Positions 1-19,043 of a stretch of 53,193 nt of DNA are shown here, in pieces. Every line of letters starts with the position of its first letter. The first letter of the stretch is position 1. The translations under genes and the position numbers were made by a program. Location of the stretch: positions 1 through 53,193 of the forward strand of contig JANBPK010001086.1 in NCBI GenBank assembly GCA_027579435.1, written 5' to 3'. The notes under the pieces were generated by a model. The model searched no databases. It had not been told where the DNA came from and worked only from the letters and a program-made list of their open reading frames with translations. This DNA comes from Candolleomyces eurysporus. Taxonomy: Eukaryota; Basidiomycota; Agaricomycetes; Agaricales; Psathyrellaceae.

Positions 1-339
1 CCGCCTCCATCGCGTACAGCGTCAGTGTGGCGTAGAGGATGGTGGTGGTTGTGGAACAAGATGGAAAAAGCGCCCATCAGGGATCAGGCGGGTGTTAAAT
101 AATGCCGAATGCTGCAATTCATTTCACTCTAAAGGTTCTAATGGTATATTGAGCAAGGTTACATTAGTGGGGGTATCTACAATATCTAGTCAAAGAGTGG
201 TGAAGGAAGAGGTGTGCGTTTCTAGTAAAGAAAAATATCTACTAGTAGGCTCGTGAGTAGGGAGGAATGGAGAGGGATACGAGACGGAACAGGGGCGGAA
301 TATTAGGAAGAAATGGGAAAGCAGATGAAAATTGGAAAT
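1..339. other. 3' flank of the ABC transporter; left arm of a segmental duplication
   Basis: No gene is supported here. The stretch is the downstream flank of the minus-strand ABC transporter and is clearly similar to 8773-9091, the flank of the truncated second copy. Shared words include the segments around the paired ACTAGTAGG and GTGAGTAGGGAGG motifs. The homology runs to base 1, so the left end of the duplication lies outside the window. Confidence 0.7.
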
Positions 340-6419
<6,080 letters not shown>

Positions 6420-7561
6420 CTCGTCAAGATCCACTCAACATTCGACGGTCCAATGGTGATACCTCTGGTTCAAATGTCGAGGCGTTTAAATACGTTTATG
6501 TCATAGACGACGCTTTGATGCTTTGATGGGTGTATTCCAGTGTATTCCGGTAACCTTCCTCCGCAGCTCAGAACAACAAATTTCAATATCTCCCACGAAC
6601 CACCGACAACGGATCCGCAGTACGAATTGGCGCTGGCATTCCCATCGTTTGCATTTTATAACCTTGGTTAGGATCGAACGAATTAATTAGTAGTGTAGCG
6701 TGCAGGCGTACTAATCTAGACGAACAGGTTGGCGCGATTTCGACTGTTTCCTACAGCTACAAGCAGCGAAAGTCGGAGTCAACAACTGACTCATAGCGGT
6801 CTTCGAGGATTCCTCGGAGCCTTCGAAGAAATGACTGGGTGAATGGGGGTATGTAATGTCACCGGCTGCGGCATCGGCACAGCTAGCAAGGACGCTTGGC
6901 GTGCATAGATTATTATCACTGGCTAGTAGTGGCAACGGGAACGGAACCTTGTGCCGTGACATACCTACCTCAGGGACGCGCAGCAGGCACGGCATCTGGC
7001 TATCAGCTAGGGACACGCTCTCACCAGAACTGAACACGTAGACGTCGCAATTCAATACTATCATGATACGATATGATACACAATGCGGTGCGGCGCAGAG
7101 TAGGAATGGATGTACAATGTCGGAAGCTCAAAGCAGCAACTTACAAACCATACCAAGGCCCTATGAAATCCTGAAGAATAGGGATATGTCCAAAGAACGA
7201 ATCCCAAAGGGATGCTCTAACCAATACCTCGAGGTCAACGGAAGAACGACATAGCCGGCGATGTGAGTGCCTCGGAGCGCCAAATTGGCCGTCGAGATCC
7301 GAATCAGCCTCTCCTGTCCCTTCCGAACCATCGCATTCCGGTAACAATCTCTTCTGGCTTTCGCTAAATGCTGAACTGGTACTTTCGCGCAGGTGGCCTA
7401 TGAAGAGTAGCCACTGTCGCTGTAGCGACAATGGCTTGTTCGCTGGCGGTTCCACAGAGTGGCTGAACAGATTGGAACATAGCAGGGCGGCAAGTTCAGC
7501 CTCTTGTGTGTAGCGTCCATCGCTCGACACCTTGTGCTTCTTGGCGACATAAGTATCGGAT
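6420..7561. other. Intergenic region between the ABC transporter and a hypothetical gene
   Basis: This holds the presumed ABC-transporter promoter and the 3' flank of the next minus-strand gene. Open frames exist on the minus strand (for example 7141-7629, whose segment QEAELAALLCSNLF could be coding, and 6711-7064), but no family is recognisable and no convincing exon chain was found. A further 3' exon of the neighbouring hypothetical gene here cannot be excluded. Confidence 0.4.
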
Positions 7562-8714
7562 CTATCCCATCGTCCTCGTCTCCCTCGTGCTGGTACTCCA
7601 CATGAAGCCTTCATCTCCCTCAGGCTCATCCTCCGAATTAGAATCCTCTTCGTCTAAGCGATCCAGAAACCTTCGGGGACTGACACAGCCAATTGAGAGA
7701 AGATCTACCGCGGTCTCTTCTGCCGTTGCTCCTGTAACATTGGCCTTGGTCGCGTACTTCCATTCGTCTTCCTCTGCTCCCTCAACGCCAGAGGGCTAGA
7801 AGGGGGACTGAACGCCCCATACTCCCTCCGCCCATAGTGCCTCCCCGCTACGCCTTCACCTCCTCCCTGATCGCCAAACTGTACGTCCTCCTCCAGCGGC
7901 TCGAGTTCCATAGCCATAGTAGATGTCTGCCCGTATTTCACAACCTTCGGAGCCATAGGCACCGGCGGTCGAATCCCCACTAAGACCTCAATGCTGGACC
8001 TCACCGCCGCATCCGTGATCTCGCTCCCCACAGGTATCTGCCAGCTCGCCGGAAGCCTCTCGTTCAACGCAAACGCAACGTTGACCAGCTCTTCGCGGGA
8101 CATCATGAGAAGGTCTTCATGGCAGCAAAAAGGGTAATCCAACAGGGTCTTTACAACAATTGCAACACGTGATTTAGGTCTTAGGGGTGGAGGAGGTGGT
8201 GGAGGAGGAAGGGGTTCGGAAGCGATGGATAACGAGGCTGACCGCCTCTCGTCAAAGCTCAGAGCGTCTATGATCGTGACCATATTTGATCCCAGACCTC
8301 TCCCCAGCAGACGACATCTGGGGTACCAAGCCACGCAGGGATTATTTGCGTCTGTACTTGCACTTCCCCACCCCGCTGGCGGCTTCCTTCTCGATTTCAA
8401 GCACCTTTTCTTGGTGCATCCGCTCTGCCCTTTCATTGATTTCCCCGACTTCCTGTGTCGATGGGAACCCAAGATTTCAGTAAGCAGGAGACGTTTTCGC
8501 CCTCTCCCACTGGCAGTTGTGCAGGTGTCGTGAAATGGCTTTCTTGTGTGATTCGATATCCATCTGCCTGTTCACTGACCAGTGGTATTGACACCGCTTC
8601 GTCCAGTCTCGTCGACGGTGATCGTCGAAATGGTGGTTGCAATCGGCTTGGAAGTGGAGTTACAGCCTCATAGTACTGCACCCTAATGAATTTCGATTCG
8701 TTGCGATGTACCAA
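7562..8714 (-). CDS. Hypothetical protein with a poly-proline tract (gene model inferred)
   Basis: I do not recognise this protein. A four-exon model keeps one frame from ATG 8714 to TAG 7562-7564 (about 338 residues) if introns are placed at 8453-8492, 8318-8357 and 7796-7851; two are only 40 nt and the first donor (GTCTCC) is weak. Visible content: a charged, helix-prone stretch (EINERAERMHQEKVLEIEKE), a run of eight prolines (near 8170-8200), a segment LLMMSREELVNVAFALNERL, and an acidic C-terminus rich in Glu/Asp/Ser. It has no signal peptide or membrane segment. It lies between the complete and truncated ABC transporter copies, on the same strand. The coding status of the central exon is reasonably supported; the ends are less sure. 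Confidence 0.45.
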
Positions 8715-9091
8715 ATAGACCTACGTCTTTGCAGCACTCGCAAGTGCACCCTTCCCACCTCTGGCGTTTCTCCCGCCTCCATCATGTACAGCTTCAGTGT
8801 GGAGTGTGGATGGAACAAGAGTGACGAAGCGCCCACCAGCGGGTGTTAAATATTGCAGAAATATTGCAGTTCATTTCACTTTAAAGGTTCTAAGCCACAT
8901 ATATTGAGCAAGGTAACATTAGTAGGGGTATCTACAATATCTAGTCAAAGAGCGGCGAAGGAAGAGGTGTGCGGTTCTAGTAAAAAACACCTACTAGTAG
9001 GCTCGTGAGTAGGGAGGAATGGAGAGCGATATGACACGGAGCAGAGACGGAATATTAGGAAAAAAATAGGAAAACGGATGAAATTTTGGAT
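8715..9091. other. Intergenic; right arm of the segmental duplication begins about 8773
   Basis: From about 8773 the sequence aligns by eye with the first bases of the window (CCGCCTCCAT followed by a -GTACAGC-TCAGTGTGG- pattern). It continues as a diverged copy of the ABC transporter's 3' flank, including the shared GTGAGTAGGGAGGAATGGAGAG segment. No gene is seen. Confidence 0.65.
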
Positions 9092-11248
<2,157 letters not shown>

Positions 11249-11250
<2 letters not shown>

Positions 11251-11345
11251 GAGAGAAGGTCGAAGAGAGATAAGAAAGAAGAGAGAGAAGAAACAGAGAA
11301 GAGAGAGGGAAAAAGAGAGAGAGAGAAAGAGAAGGTCGAAGATAA
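11249..11345. repeat. GA-rich (CT on minus strand) low-complexity tract at the duplication breakpoint
   Basis: This is an imperfect purine run made of GAGA, GAAGA and GGAAAAAGAGAGAGAGA words with one N at 11250. It sits exactly where similarity between the truncated and full ABC transporter copies ends, so it probably marks the rearrangement junction. Confidence 0.7.
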
Positions 11346-11421
11346 TGCAGAGAACCATTTACGAACCCAAAATCGAGAAGAAAAAATGAAAAATAAGAAG
11401 AAACATATAGCAATCAACCAG

Positions 11422-14205
11422 TCAAAAAGCAACCCCATCGGCGATGGAACCAGTGGATCCGGAGCCCTCGCCAGCATAATACGCAAGGAAATCGCCTTCA
11501 CTCCAACCAAACGAGTCTGAATCGCTCACATCGCCATCGTCGCCCGCATCTTCAGCAGCCATTCGCATGTTTTCCTTGGCAATCGAGTTGGCGATAGACG
11601 CGGCCTTGGAGTACCTTCGCGTTCCCGAGTATCTTCGCGGTCCCGCGAAATCAGCAGAGTCCAGAATCGCCAGAATGCCACCAAGACCATGAGCTCCAGG
11701 ACAACCCTCGTCCAGGAAAAGAGGCATTTCTATATCTTGTTCAGGCTCCAGTGCAGCAGTTGTGGAATCAGGCGTAGAGATTGAGGTTGCGGGCGAAGAG
11801 GCGCCCGATTCGGAAGAGTCTTCGAGCGACGATGCTCCTCCATCCGTACTGCAGTCCGAGTCCGCGTCCACGGAAGCAGTAGGGGTGGGTAGGGTGTAGA
11901 TAGACCAGGGTCGATACTCCGAGTTACGAGCAGGCCAGTTAGAAGGCAGAGAGAACTCGTCAGAAGTGTAGATTGACGGCGAGTGTGAGGCATAACCAGA
12001 TTGTCGAGGTTCCGGATAGCTATGTCTTCTCGATTCGCGTTGAGGTAAGGGCCGAGCACTGGTAAGGGATGTACTTCGGGCGTGATGAGCGACACGACGG
12101 GAAGCCAGATCGACAGCGGCAGGAGTCCACAACAGCGGAGAAGACTTTGGCCTTTGTGGACGTTCCACCTTAGGAAGTGATTCAATTCGCTTGGCCCTGT
12201 CTCCTATCATGGAGACCCATTCCTCCTCGGACATTCGGCCACTAGGACGAAGGGCGTCAGCCGAGGTTCCAGAGAAACGTTGATCGTCAGAGGTTATCGC
12301 TGGTGATTGCCAAGCAGGGACGCCAGATTTAGAAGCTCGATATGAGATGGTGTCTTCGTCTTCTTCGGCGATGGTGGACAGCTTAGAGCAGGAGTCAGAG
12401 AACGATAGCCCCTCAAGAGACCACAAGGAGTCGCGTTTAGCAGTTCTGGACATAGATTGACATGTGTCGGAACCTTCATCGTCGTCCTGGGAGTGCAGAT
12501 TTAGTAAACTGAAATGAAGGGTGACTCGAAACATACCTCATCATCAGACCATCTGGATCCGAGGTCCTCTTCGTACTGCAAGGATTCTCCCGAAAGGTCG
12601 CCATCGGAATGTCGAACAGTAGTGGAGGGCGACGACGAAGGAGAGTAGAAGAAATCCAGGGAAGAAGGCTCATACCTACCCCTGCTGGCCCGGGTATTGA
12701 CATCGAGCCTAGGGGATTGTTGATCCAAGCCAGCCTTGATAAGATCAAGGCTAGCCTGGGTATCGTCATCGAGATTGTCAGGGAACTGTTGATCCAAGCC
12801 AGCCAAGATAATATCAATCGACGAAGTTTTCATCCGACATCCGTTGCGCCTTTTACGCTTGACGAGAGTTTCTTCTTCATCTGCGACGTCCACGATACGA
12901 GGGGAGGGAGGTCGAGGAGCGGGAATGTAGTAAGGATCTAAGAGCGACGAAGAGTGGAGGCGGCCAGATGACTCCTCCTCATCAAAGAGAGGCATTGAGT
13001 CCCGATCAAGTGAGAGTGACTCCCTAGGCGAGGCTGGTTGACTGGGTGGGGTGAGTGTGATCTCCGGGACGGTCGGAGGTGCCCAACTATCCCGAACGTC
13101 TTGAGACAAGCGGTTGGGGGCATAAGAATCCAAGCTGTATACAGATTCTTCATCGTAATCTGGAGACTTGGCGTTGGTGACCTGGACCTTCCACCAGGCG
13201 GGAGTGTTGAGAGGGATTTCAGGGTCTTGAACAATCGAGTCCTTGGATATGACGCGGCTTTGAGGAGCTTCCGAAAGCTCAGTCGACATTTTTAGTGCGT
13301 TGCTGCGAATGTCGACCTCGACGCAAGGTTGATTGGTGTCCTTGGCGTCGGGAAAGGACGTAGAGGCGTTTAGCGTGGAAGTTTGTGTTGGGTCCGGGGT
13401 ATCCTTGCCCTTGGCGAGTAGAGCGTCGGAGACGCCATTCTGCTTCGCAGTCCCGCTCTCCACGCCTTGGACCATCAGAGCAGATGAAGGAATATCGACA
13501 TCTGTCTCCAATTCTGCGCTGCGACCGGTGTCGCCTTCGGCGGTATCTGAAAAATTCTCGGATGCAGGAGAGGTGGGGGCGGTCGATCCCTCTTCGTACG
13601 GGGAGTGGAGTGGATGAAACTCGAACACGGGGGGGAGTGAACAGCGACTCTGTTCCAGCGCTCGATGAGGACTGAATGTCCGCGAAATAAATGGAAGCCG
13701 CCATGGATTCTAATCAAAAAATTTAAATGAGAATGGCATTCCAAGTCGCTAGAACCTGATCTAAACTGACCTCGTTGCGAGAAGGCGCGCAAAGGCATCT
13801 CGTAGCCGGCCATTGGGGACATAGGGTCGTGGAGAACCCCCCTCGCCGCTCGAGGTCCACTCTTGAATCCAATAGTTGGGTATTGGTGGATCGGAGACAT
13901 CATCATGGGGATGATTCTTGGACTAGCGACAACCGCCGGCTTCAAGGGAGTAATATCGTGCCTAGTAATGACTAGTGACGTTCATGAAAAAAGCCGCCCA
14001 GGAAATAGCAAGTCGATCTACTCACCAGGGCAGTCTGGAAGCCAGACAGGGGGGNTCAACCTTTGGGTTGGCCACCTGCGGCAGGCATTCGGGGGGGGCT
14101 TCGGGGTCGAAGGCGAATAGCACGCAAGAACTTGTCCGTTGAGCGACCGAGTATAACTCGCATGCACTCAATGGCGCTCAAGAGCCAGACGAAGAGAATG
14201 AACAT
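11422..14205 (-). CDS. Large acidic low-complexity hypothetical protein (about 868 residues)
   Basis: No known family is recognised. The model starts at ATG 14205 (MFILFVWLLSAIECMRVI), about 90 nt downstream of a TATA-like run, and stops at 11422. Introns are 13962-14025, 13710-13770 and 12487-12536, all GT-AG. The frame breaks twice in homopolymers: C8 (plus-strand G8 14091-14098) and G7 (13629-13635). Removing one base from each gives exactly 869 codons and joins AGTESLFTPP to VFEFHPLHSPYEEG. The protein is rich in Ser, Pro, Asp and Glu and probably disordered. It has a basic patch (VKRKRRNGCRMK), a 23-residue tandem repeat (AGLDQQ core, near 12700-12830), many SP/TP sites, and a C-terminal segment (SFGWSEGDFLAYYAGEG). 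It might be a nuclear or signalling scaffold; that is a guess. Confidence 0.65.
12694..12830 (-). repeat. 23-codon tandem repeat inside the hypothetical gene
   Basis: Two adjacent 69-nt units encode SIDIILAGLDQQFPDNL... and SLDLIKAGLDQQSPRLD.... The plus-strand word GTTGATCCAAGCCAGCC occurs at 12719 and again at 12788, exactly 69 nt apart. The repeat keeps frame. Confidence 0.7.
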
Positions 14206-14670
14206 TGTCTCTATCAGGAGACAGGTCGGAGAAGAACGCGTTGAGAAGAGAAGAGAGCGAGCACAGATAGCGGATACCGTGCAGCCTCAGCTCTATATAT
14301 ACATAAGCGATCGCAAATCCGCCTAACTGTCCGCCAACGGGCTCATTTTGATTTGGGCTGGTCTTCAGGAAAAATGTCAGCAATCTGTCATCCAACGCAG
14401 AGCTGACACCTACGAGGGCATCAAGGTAAGACCATGGCGGTTGAGGGAAGAAAGGTTTGCAGGTTCGATATCTTCAACGGCAAAAACGACCGTGCCGTGC
14501 CAGTAGTAGTCGCTGGCTGCGTCTCAGGGGCTTCCTTACAGTCACACAACGTATTTTTTGAAAAGTTATATATGATTGCCTCGCTTGCTTCGAAACCAGT
14601 CGAAGTCAGGCTCGGCGGAAAATCCCTAATACCAACAGAAAGATTGTCCATGATACTAATAATTATCAAC
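14206..14670. other. Intergenic region with the promoter of the acidic hypothetical gene
   Basis: No gene is supported. The region separates the stop of the secreted repeat protein (14671) from the start of the acidic hypothetical gene (14205), both on the minus strand, and includes the TATA-like sequence at 14294-14301. Confidence 0.5.
14294..14301 (-). promoter_or_regulatory. Candidate TATA box for the acidic hypothetical gene
   Basis: TATATATA on the minus strand lies about 90 nt upstream of the proposed ATG at 14205. It favours that distal start over downstream in-frame ATGs. Confidence 0.45.
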
Positions 14671-16168
14671 TCAATTCATAGCGTTTCGTCGACTCCATGT
14701 TGCCCACAATGCGCCGGAAAGCCCTAGTGTACGCTTCTTGATCGGCTGAGCCGCCGCGTTGTCTTCACCTAGGTCTCGTCGAGATTCTTGAGCAGCAGCG
14801 CCCTCACCGCCATCAGGAGGGGGTGTAGATGCGCCAGTGTCCGCTGGCTTAGTAGAATCGTCGCCGGTGGAACCGCTCGGCGGAGTCTCCGTGGAGGGAG
14901 GGGGGGTTGCTGTGGCAGATGCCGTTGATGAGGTTGAAGACGTCGACGTTGCGGTCGCGCCTCCAGTACCAGCAGAGCCCTTGTCCGTCGAGGTGGGGGT
15001 GGGAGCAGCATTCGAGCTTGAAGGAACGGGGTCAAGCTTGCGATCGCTGTTCTCTTGTTGCGTGATCTTGATCATGATGGTGGTGTCCTTGTAAGAGTTC
15101 GTCTTGCCATTGGGACCTTCGTGGACCGTATTACTGTTGCCCTTGACAATGGCGTCAGCAATAACTCGATTGAAGTCGAGGTTTTGTGGAACGCCTGATG
15201 TAGGCGTGGCCGCTGAGGTTGTGCTAGTGGTGGTAGACGTTGTCGTTGCTCCGCCAAGAGGAGTTCCAGGGAGAGTCGCCGTTGGTGATGCTGAAGAGGT
15301 TGTTGTGGTCTCTCCAGCAGGAGGAGCTTCGGGAGGGGTTTGAGAGCCTTCCGATTCTTCCTGGCGTTTCTCTAGGTAATCCGTGGGAGGTTCGACCTCT
15401 CTGACGTGATGTTCCTGTTCCTGCGGTTTGACGGGTGCAGGCTCGGGAGCCGGTTCTGGGACCGGTTCTGGGGCTGGCTCTGGGGCCGGCTCAGGTGACG
15501 GTTCACGACGGACATTGTCGGTGGGGGGTGCTGAGCGCTTCTCGTAATACTCGGCGAGTCCTCGTCGGGGGTAGCGACGCTGGAGCTGGGGCGCATCTGG
15601 AGCAGGCGCTTCCGAACGAGCTTCTGGTGGGGCAGGCTCCGCACGCTTCGCGTAGTAGTCATGGTAAACCCTACGGGGGTAGCGGCGTTGAAGTTCGGGC
15701 TCTGCGGGCGCTGAACGAGTTTCTAGCTGGGCAGCTGGATCCGAAGGAGCAGGAGAGGGTTCTGGCGAGCGCTTCTGATAAAATTCGAAGAGTGATCTCC
15801 GAGGGTAGCGCCGCACAATCTTCTCGACTTCGGGCAGCGAGTCACGCATTTCTACGGACTCTGGAGAAGCAGGCTCACGGGTGGTGTGCTCTGGTGCTAT
15901 CTCGCGTGCTAGGCGAGGGCGGCTTGAGGTACCGTCAACGGAACGTTTATGTTCCGGCTGCACATCGACAATCTCAACCCGAGGAAGGATTGGTTCGTCG
16001 ACAGCAGCTCGGACGGCGACTTCTGGGGCAGTCGGTATCCTGAGGTATAACAATGAGATCAAAGCCTCTGGGAGCAATATATGAGTAGACGTACCGAATG
16101 GGGGCACCAAGAACCGAGGCCGCGTTGAAGACCAGGGTGGCGAGGATGAGCGTGGTTGAGGAAATCAT
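14671..16168 (-). CDS. Secreted repeat protein with three RRYPRR....(Y/F)Y-KR blocks; candidate Kex2-processed peptide precursor
   Basis: Two exons (intron 16040-16094, 55 nt, phase 2) give 480 residues. Residues 1-21 are a clear signal peptide (ISSTTLILATLVFNAASVLG, then API). Three copies of a 15-residue block follow: RRYPRRSLFEFYQKR (101-115), RRYPRRVYHDYYAKR (143-157) and RRYPRRGLAEYYEKR (179-193). Each is bounded by dibasic RR/KR sites of the kind cut by the Golgi protease Kex2, with Pro/Ala/Glu-rich spacers containing ETRSAPAEPE and EARSEAPAPD. A weaker DYLEKR occurs at about 245-250. A (PEPA)n stretch at about 205-227 is followed by Ser/Thr/Pro-rich regions probably O-glycosylated, a short folded-looking segment (NRVIADAIVKGN to TTIMIKITQQ) and a basic tail with PIKKR. 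No enzyme domain is seen. The peptide-precursor role is inference; a cell-wall or adhesive protein is the alternative. Confidence 0.75.
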
Positions 16169-17113
16169 CGTGGAACGAACGGTGATACGAGTTGAAGGGG
16201 AGTCGTTGAGTGGTATGGGATGTCTCGACCAGCAAAGACGGACTCGTGGCAACCTGCGCCAAAGAAGGGTGAGCACTGCTAAGGAATCAGGGTGTCTGGG
16301 TGGGGTTTATATAGGCCTCTCCACGTTCCCTGGGAAACTAGCCGAAATCAGGGCATCATGTTACATGATGAAGGGCAGTGCCAAGTGATACAATCTGGCA
16401 AATGTCACAAACTGCGATCTGCCGGCGAAGGGTGTTCAAGAACTGAATAGTTTGAACATAAGAGGTGCATTGCGGGCCAGTCGTGCCCACCACCGTCGAG
16501 GACTCTATGAGGTCAAGAACAAAGAGCAAAGAGGCTCTACGCTGCCCTGGGTGGTGGTGCATGGGATGCGGGATGCTTACTCTCCACCCGATGTCAGCGT
16601 TTCAGGATTTGATATGATGGAGATTCGGGGGTTCTTGATGGCTATCCATCAGTCCTTGGGGCTCGGATTCAGACTGGAAAATGGACTCCCAGGAGGATCT
16701 GCGTCTGTGAATGGATGAATATAACCCGCTCAGTCTGGTTGAAGCCTAGGTGAAGTGAGAGAGCCGTCGAGCGAATGCAGTGAGTGAAATGTGGCCACGA
16801 GCGCTCATCGATCATCCGGAACCGCATCTATCTTTTGATGGATGCCCGATGTCATGGGCCCCAAGCGCGCCGGCGGTGTACACACCTGCTTCAAACCTTG
16901 GGACGATACGTATACCAGCAGGAAAATTTGTAAGTGCAGGCTTGGCCCACTTGGTTTGCCCTTGGTGTGGCAATAATTGAATTTATGTACAGGTATGAAT
17001 AGAAATGATAACAGGACGCTAACAATCACCATCACGAACCAACGAAAGGCAGTGACCGAAACAGAGATAGATCAGGAAACCTAGCATGATTATTTACATG
17101 GGCGTTCCGGCCG
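16169..17113. other. Intergenic region between two secreted-protein genes
   Basis: This contains the promoter of the RRYPRR gene (TATA box at 16307-16313) and the 3' flank of the next secreted protein gene. Short open frames exist on both strands, but none has a recognisable domain, signal peptide or supported intron. Confidence 0.5.
16307..16313 (-). promoter_or_regulatory. TATA box of the RRYPRR secreted protein gene
   Basis: TATATAA on the minus strand (within GGCCTATATAAACCCCACC) lies about 140 nt upstream of the ATG at 16168. Position and quality suggest a strong core promoter. Confidence 0.6.
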
Positions 17114-18335
17114 TTAGTTGGCGGTGTCTGCGACAGGTTCTTCAGAGCGAGTAAGAACGGTCTCTGACTCCGAGCGCTGGACAACTGCTTCACCAACCTC
17201 AGCCTCAGAGCGAGCCTCCAATGGTTTACCCCCCTCTGGCGCAGGGGCAGGAGCAGGCTCGCGTGCCTTCAGGTCGTCCTCCTGCACTTCGCGTTTCGTG
17301 GGTGCCTCGGTGTCTACTTCCCGTGCTGCAGGGGCTTCACCATCAACAGGCGATTCGGGTTCCCGGGTTTGAATTTCATCTTGAACATCACGTTTTGTGG
17401 GAACTTCAGCCGCACTGTCAACCTCGCGANCGACCCGGGGGGGCCTCTTCCTTGGCTGGCTCGCGGGCTTCAACAACGTTCGCTTCAGAAAGGTCTGGAG
17501 AAGGAGCACGGGCTTCGACCACAGGCTCGGTCGCGTCCCTCGCTTCAACCTTTGCCTCATCGACGACATTACGAGCCGCAAGTTCCTCTTCGTGCTCCCG
17601 TGCCGCAAGTGCCTCCTCTTCTTCCACAAGCTGCCGAGCTTCATTGATGATCTTTCGGAGGGTACGTCGGGCCAAGACGACTCGTTTTGCCTGCTCGAAT
17701 TCCCTAGCAGCCAATTGCTCCTCTTCCTCCCTCCTTTCGAACTCTTCAATAAGGCTTCTAGCCCTCCTTTCCAGCTCTTCTTGCTCTTTCGCAGCAGCCT
17801 TTGCCGCTTTCCGAGCTTTTCTAGCTTGACGGCGATTGGAGATACGCTTCCTCAACGAGTTGATTGCAACAGTGTCGTGTGGAAAGAGGTCTCGACGTTC
17901 CAGTTCGTCTTCCGAGTCGCGTTCTTCCATACGGACTCCACGACGCCCATTTCCGAAGGGCTGTTGGCGCCATGAGTCGTGGGGGAAGCCATGGGAGTCG
18001 ATGGATCGCTTGACGGCGCGGAAACGGGCAGTGAGCTCGTCAAAGTCCTCTTCAGAACTCCTCCGCTCGGTAGTATCAGCGATGTACTCCCGGGCCTCGT
18101 ATTCCTCCGGATCGTCGAAGGCACCTCGAGCGACATGTTGGTAAGCTTCGAGAATATCGTATCCCCGCTGTTCAAGGTCATCGGACCTGGAGAATAAGCG
18201 ACATTTATGAGCGCTATCTTCACAGGATTCGGCAGAACAAGCTTACCAAGCGTCAGAGGAAGATGCGAGCCCAGTAGTGGCGACGCTCAAGGCTAACGTC
18301 ACCGTAAGGACGAAACGAGATGAAGATATAAACAT
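17114..18335 (-). CDS. Secreted Arg/Glu-rich coiled-coil repeat protein (about 386 residues)
   Basis: Exon 1 encodes a signal peptide (MFISSSRFVLTVTLALSVAT, cleaved near TTGLA-SS). A 60-nt phase-2 intron (18187-18246) follows directly. The rest is highly charged. Residues about 30-120 carry an acidic region with scattered RR/KR sites (TTERRSSEEDFDEL, AVKRS, GRRGVR, LERRD). Residues about 120-230 form a long Ala/Glu/Arg helix (RQARKARKAAKAAAKEQEEL) with strong coiled-coil character. The C-terminal third has repeated (V/L)EARE/AREP and PTK-R-(D/E)VQ units. The frame breaks near the N at 17430 and the G7 run 17437-17443; removing one base gives exactly 387 codons, so a sequencing overcall is likely. 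Neighbours are the RRYPRR secreted gene and the MFS array. The function is unknown. Confidence 0.7.
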
Positions 18336-19043
18336 GTTAATAAAAAATTCAATAAAAATAAGTCGGAGAACGAGAGTGAGGCAGTCGAACTGCTAAGGAT
18401 ACAGGGGAATAGAACGGCTGCTCTGAAACTCAAAGCCGAGATGAGGTTACAAGGTGAGGGTGGGGAAGGATAGGCCGACGTGAGCGCGATACAACACTTA
18501 TATCATTCCATCAGACAACTGTTACCGCCGACCCTGCCACTCTCTCCCATAGTTCCGCTTGAATCATCTGTCTTGATCATCAATTTCCAGCGGTTGCTAT
18601 TTCCAAGCTAAGTATTCCTTGGAGCAGGCTGTCCCAAAGGATACCGCTGCCTCGGTGTATGTAGTATGGAGCGGCGGTGCATCGGAACTTCCTCTCGAGT
18701 TCGGCCAGACTTGCCTATTGTACCAGGGTTTAATCCAGGGAGTTATGAAGGTATTTTTGTTCAAAGAGATCGTGTTTGAGATCATTACAATTCGTCTACA
18801 AGTTCGTTCATGTGGGTTATGCTATGGAAGTGGGCCCAGAATCGTGAAGGGGTTACTGCTTTTTATCATACCTAGCAGAACGTTGCTGCAGCAGCGACAA
18901 AGCGGCCTTGGTTGGGAGCGTATTTCTCTGTCATAGCAAGCGCTGGGACAGCCGAAGTAATCATGGTCTCTGAAAGTCTGCGATAAGTTGAGATCAGCCA
19001 TAGATCGTCGAGAAATACGAATGCCCAACCGAATTTAGTCGCA
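18336..19043. other. Promoter region of the secreted gene and left edge of the MFS repeat array
   Basis: A TATA-like GATATAAG on the minus strand (18498-18505) lies about 165 nt upstream of the ATG at 18335. From about 18655 the sequence becomes homologous to 29990-30108 and 34040-34154 (GGAGCGGCGGTGCATCGG and the AATCCAGGGA words). From about 18775 it matches the 3' flank of the other MFS units (GTTTGAGATCATTACAATTCG). No gene is seen. Confidence 0.6.

Noticed and set aside
7141..7629. 162-codon minus-strand open frame downstream of the poly-proline hypothetical gene
   Set aside because: Some segments look protein-like, but no splice chain to the neighbouring gene kept frame convincingly and no family was recognised; noted in the intergenic entry only.
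14462..14475. tRNA T-loop-like GGTTCGATATC
   Set aside because: No matching acceptor stem or D-arm could be drawn around it.
15435..16043. 202-codon open frame on the plus strand opposite the RRYPRR protein
   Set aside because: It is the shadow of a stop-poor, repetitive minus-strand coding region; the minus strand has the signal peptide, TATA box and intron.
17221..17975. Long plus-strand open frames opposite the Glu/Arg-rich secreted protein
   Set aside because: They are antisense shadows of Ala/Glu/Arg codons; Ser/Leu/Phe-rich translations without motifs.
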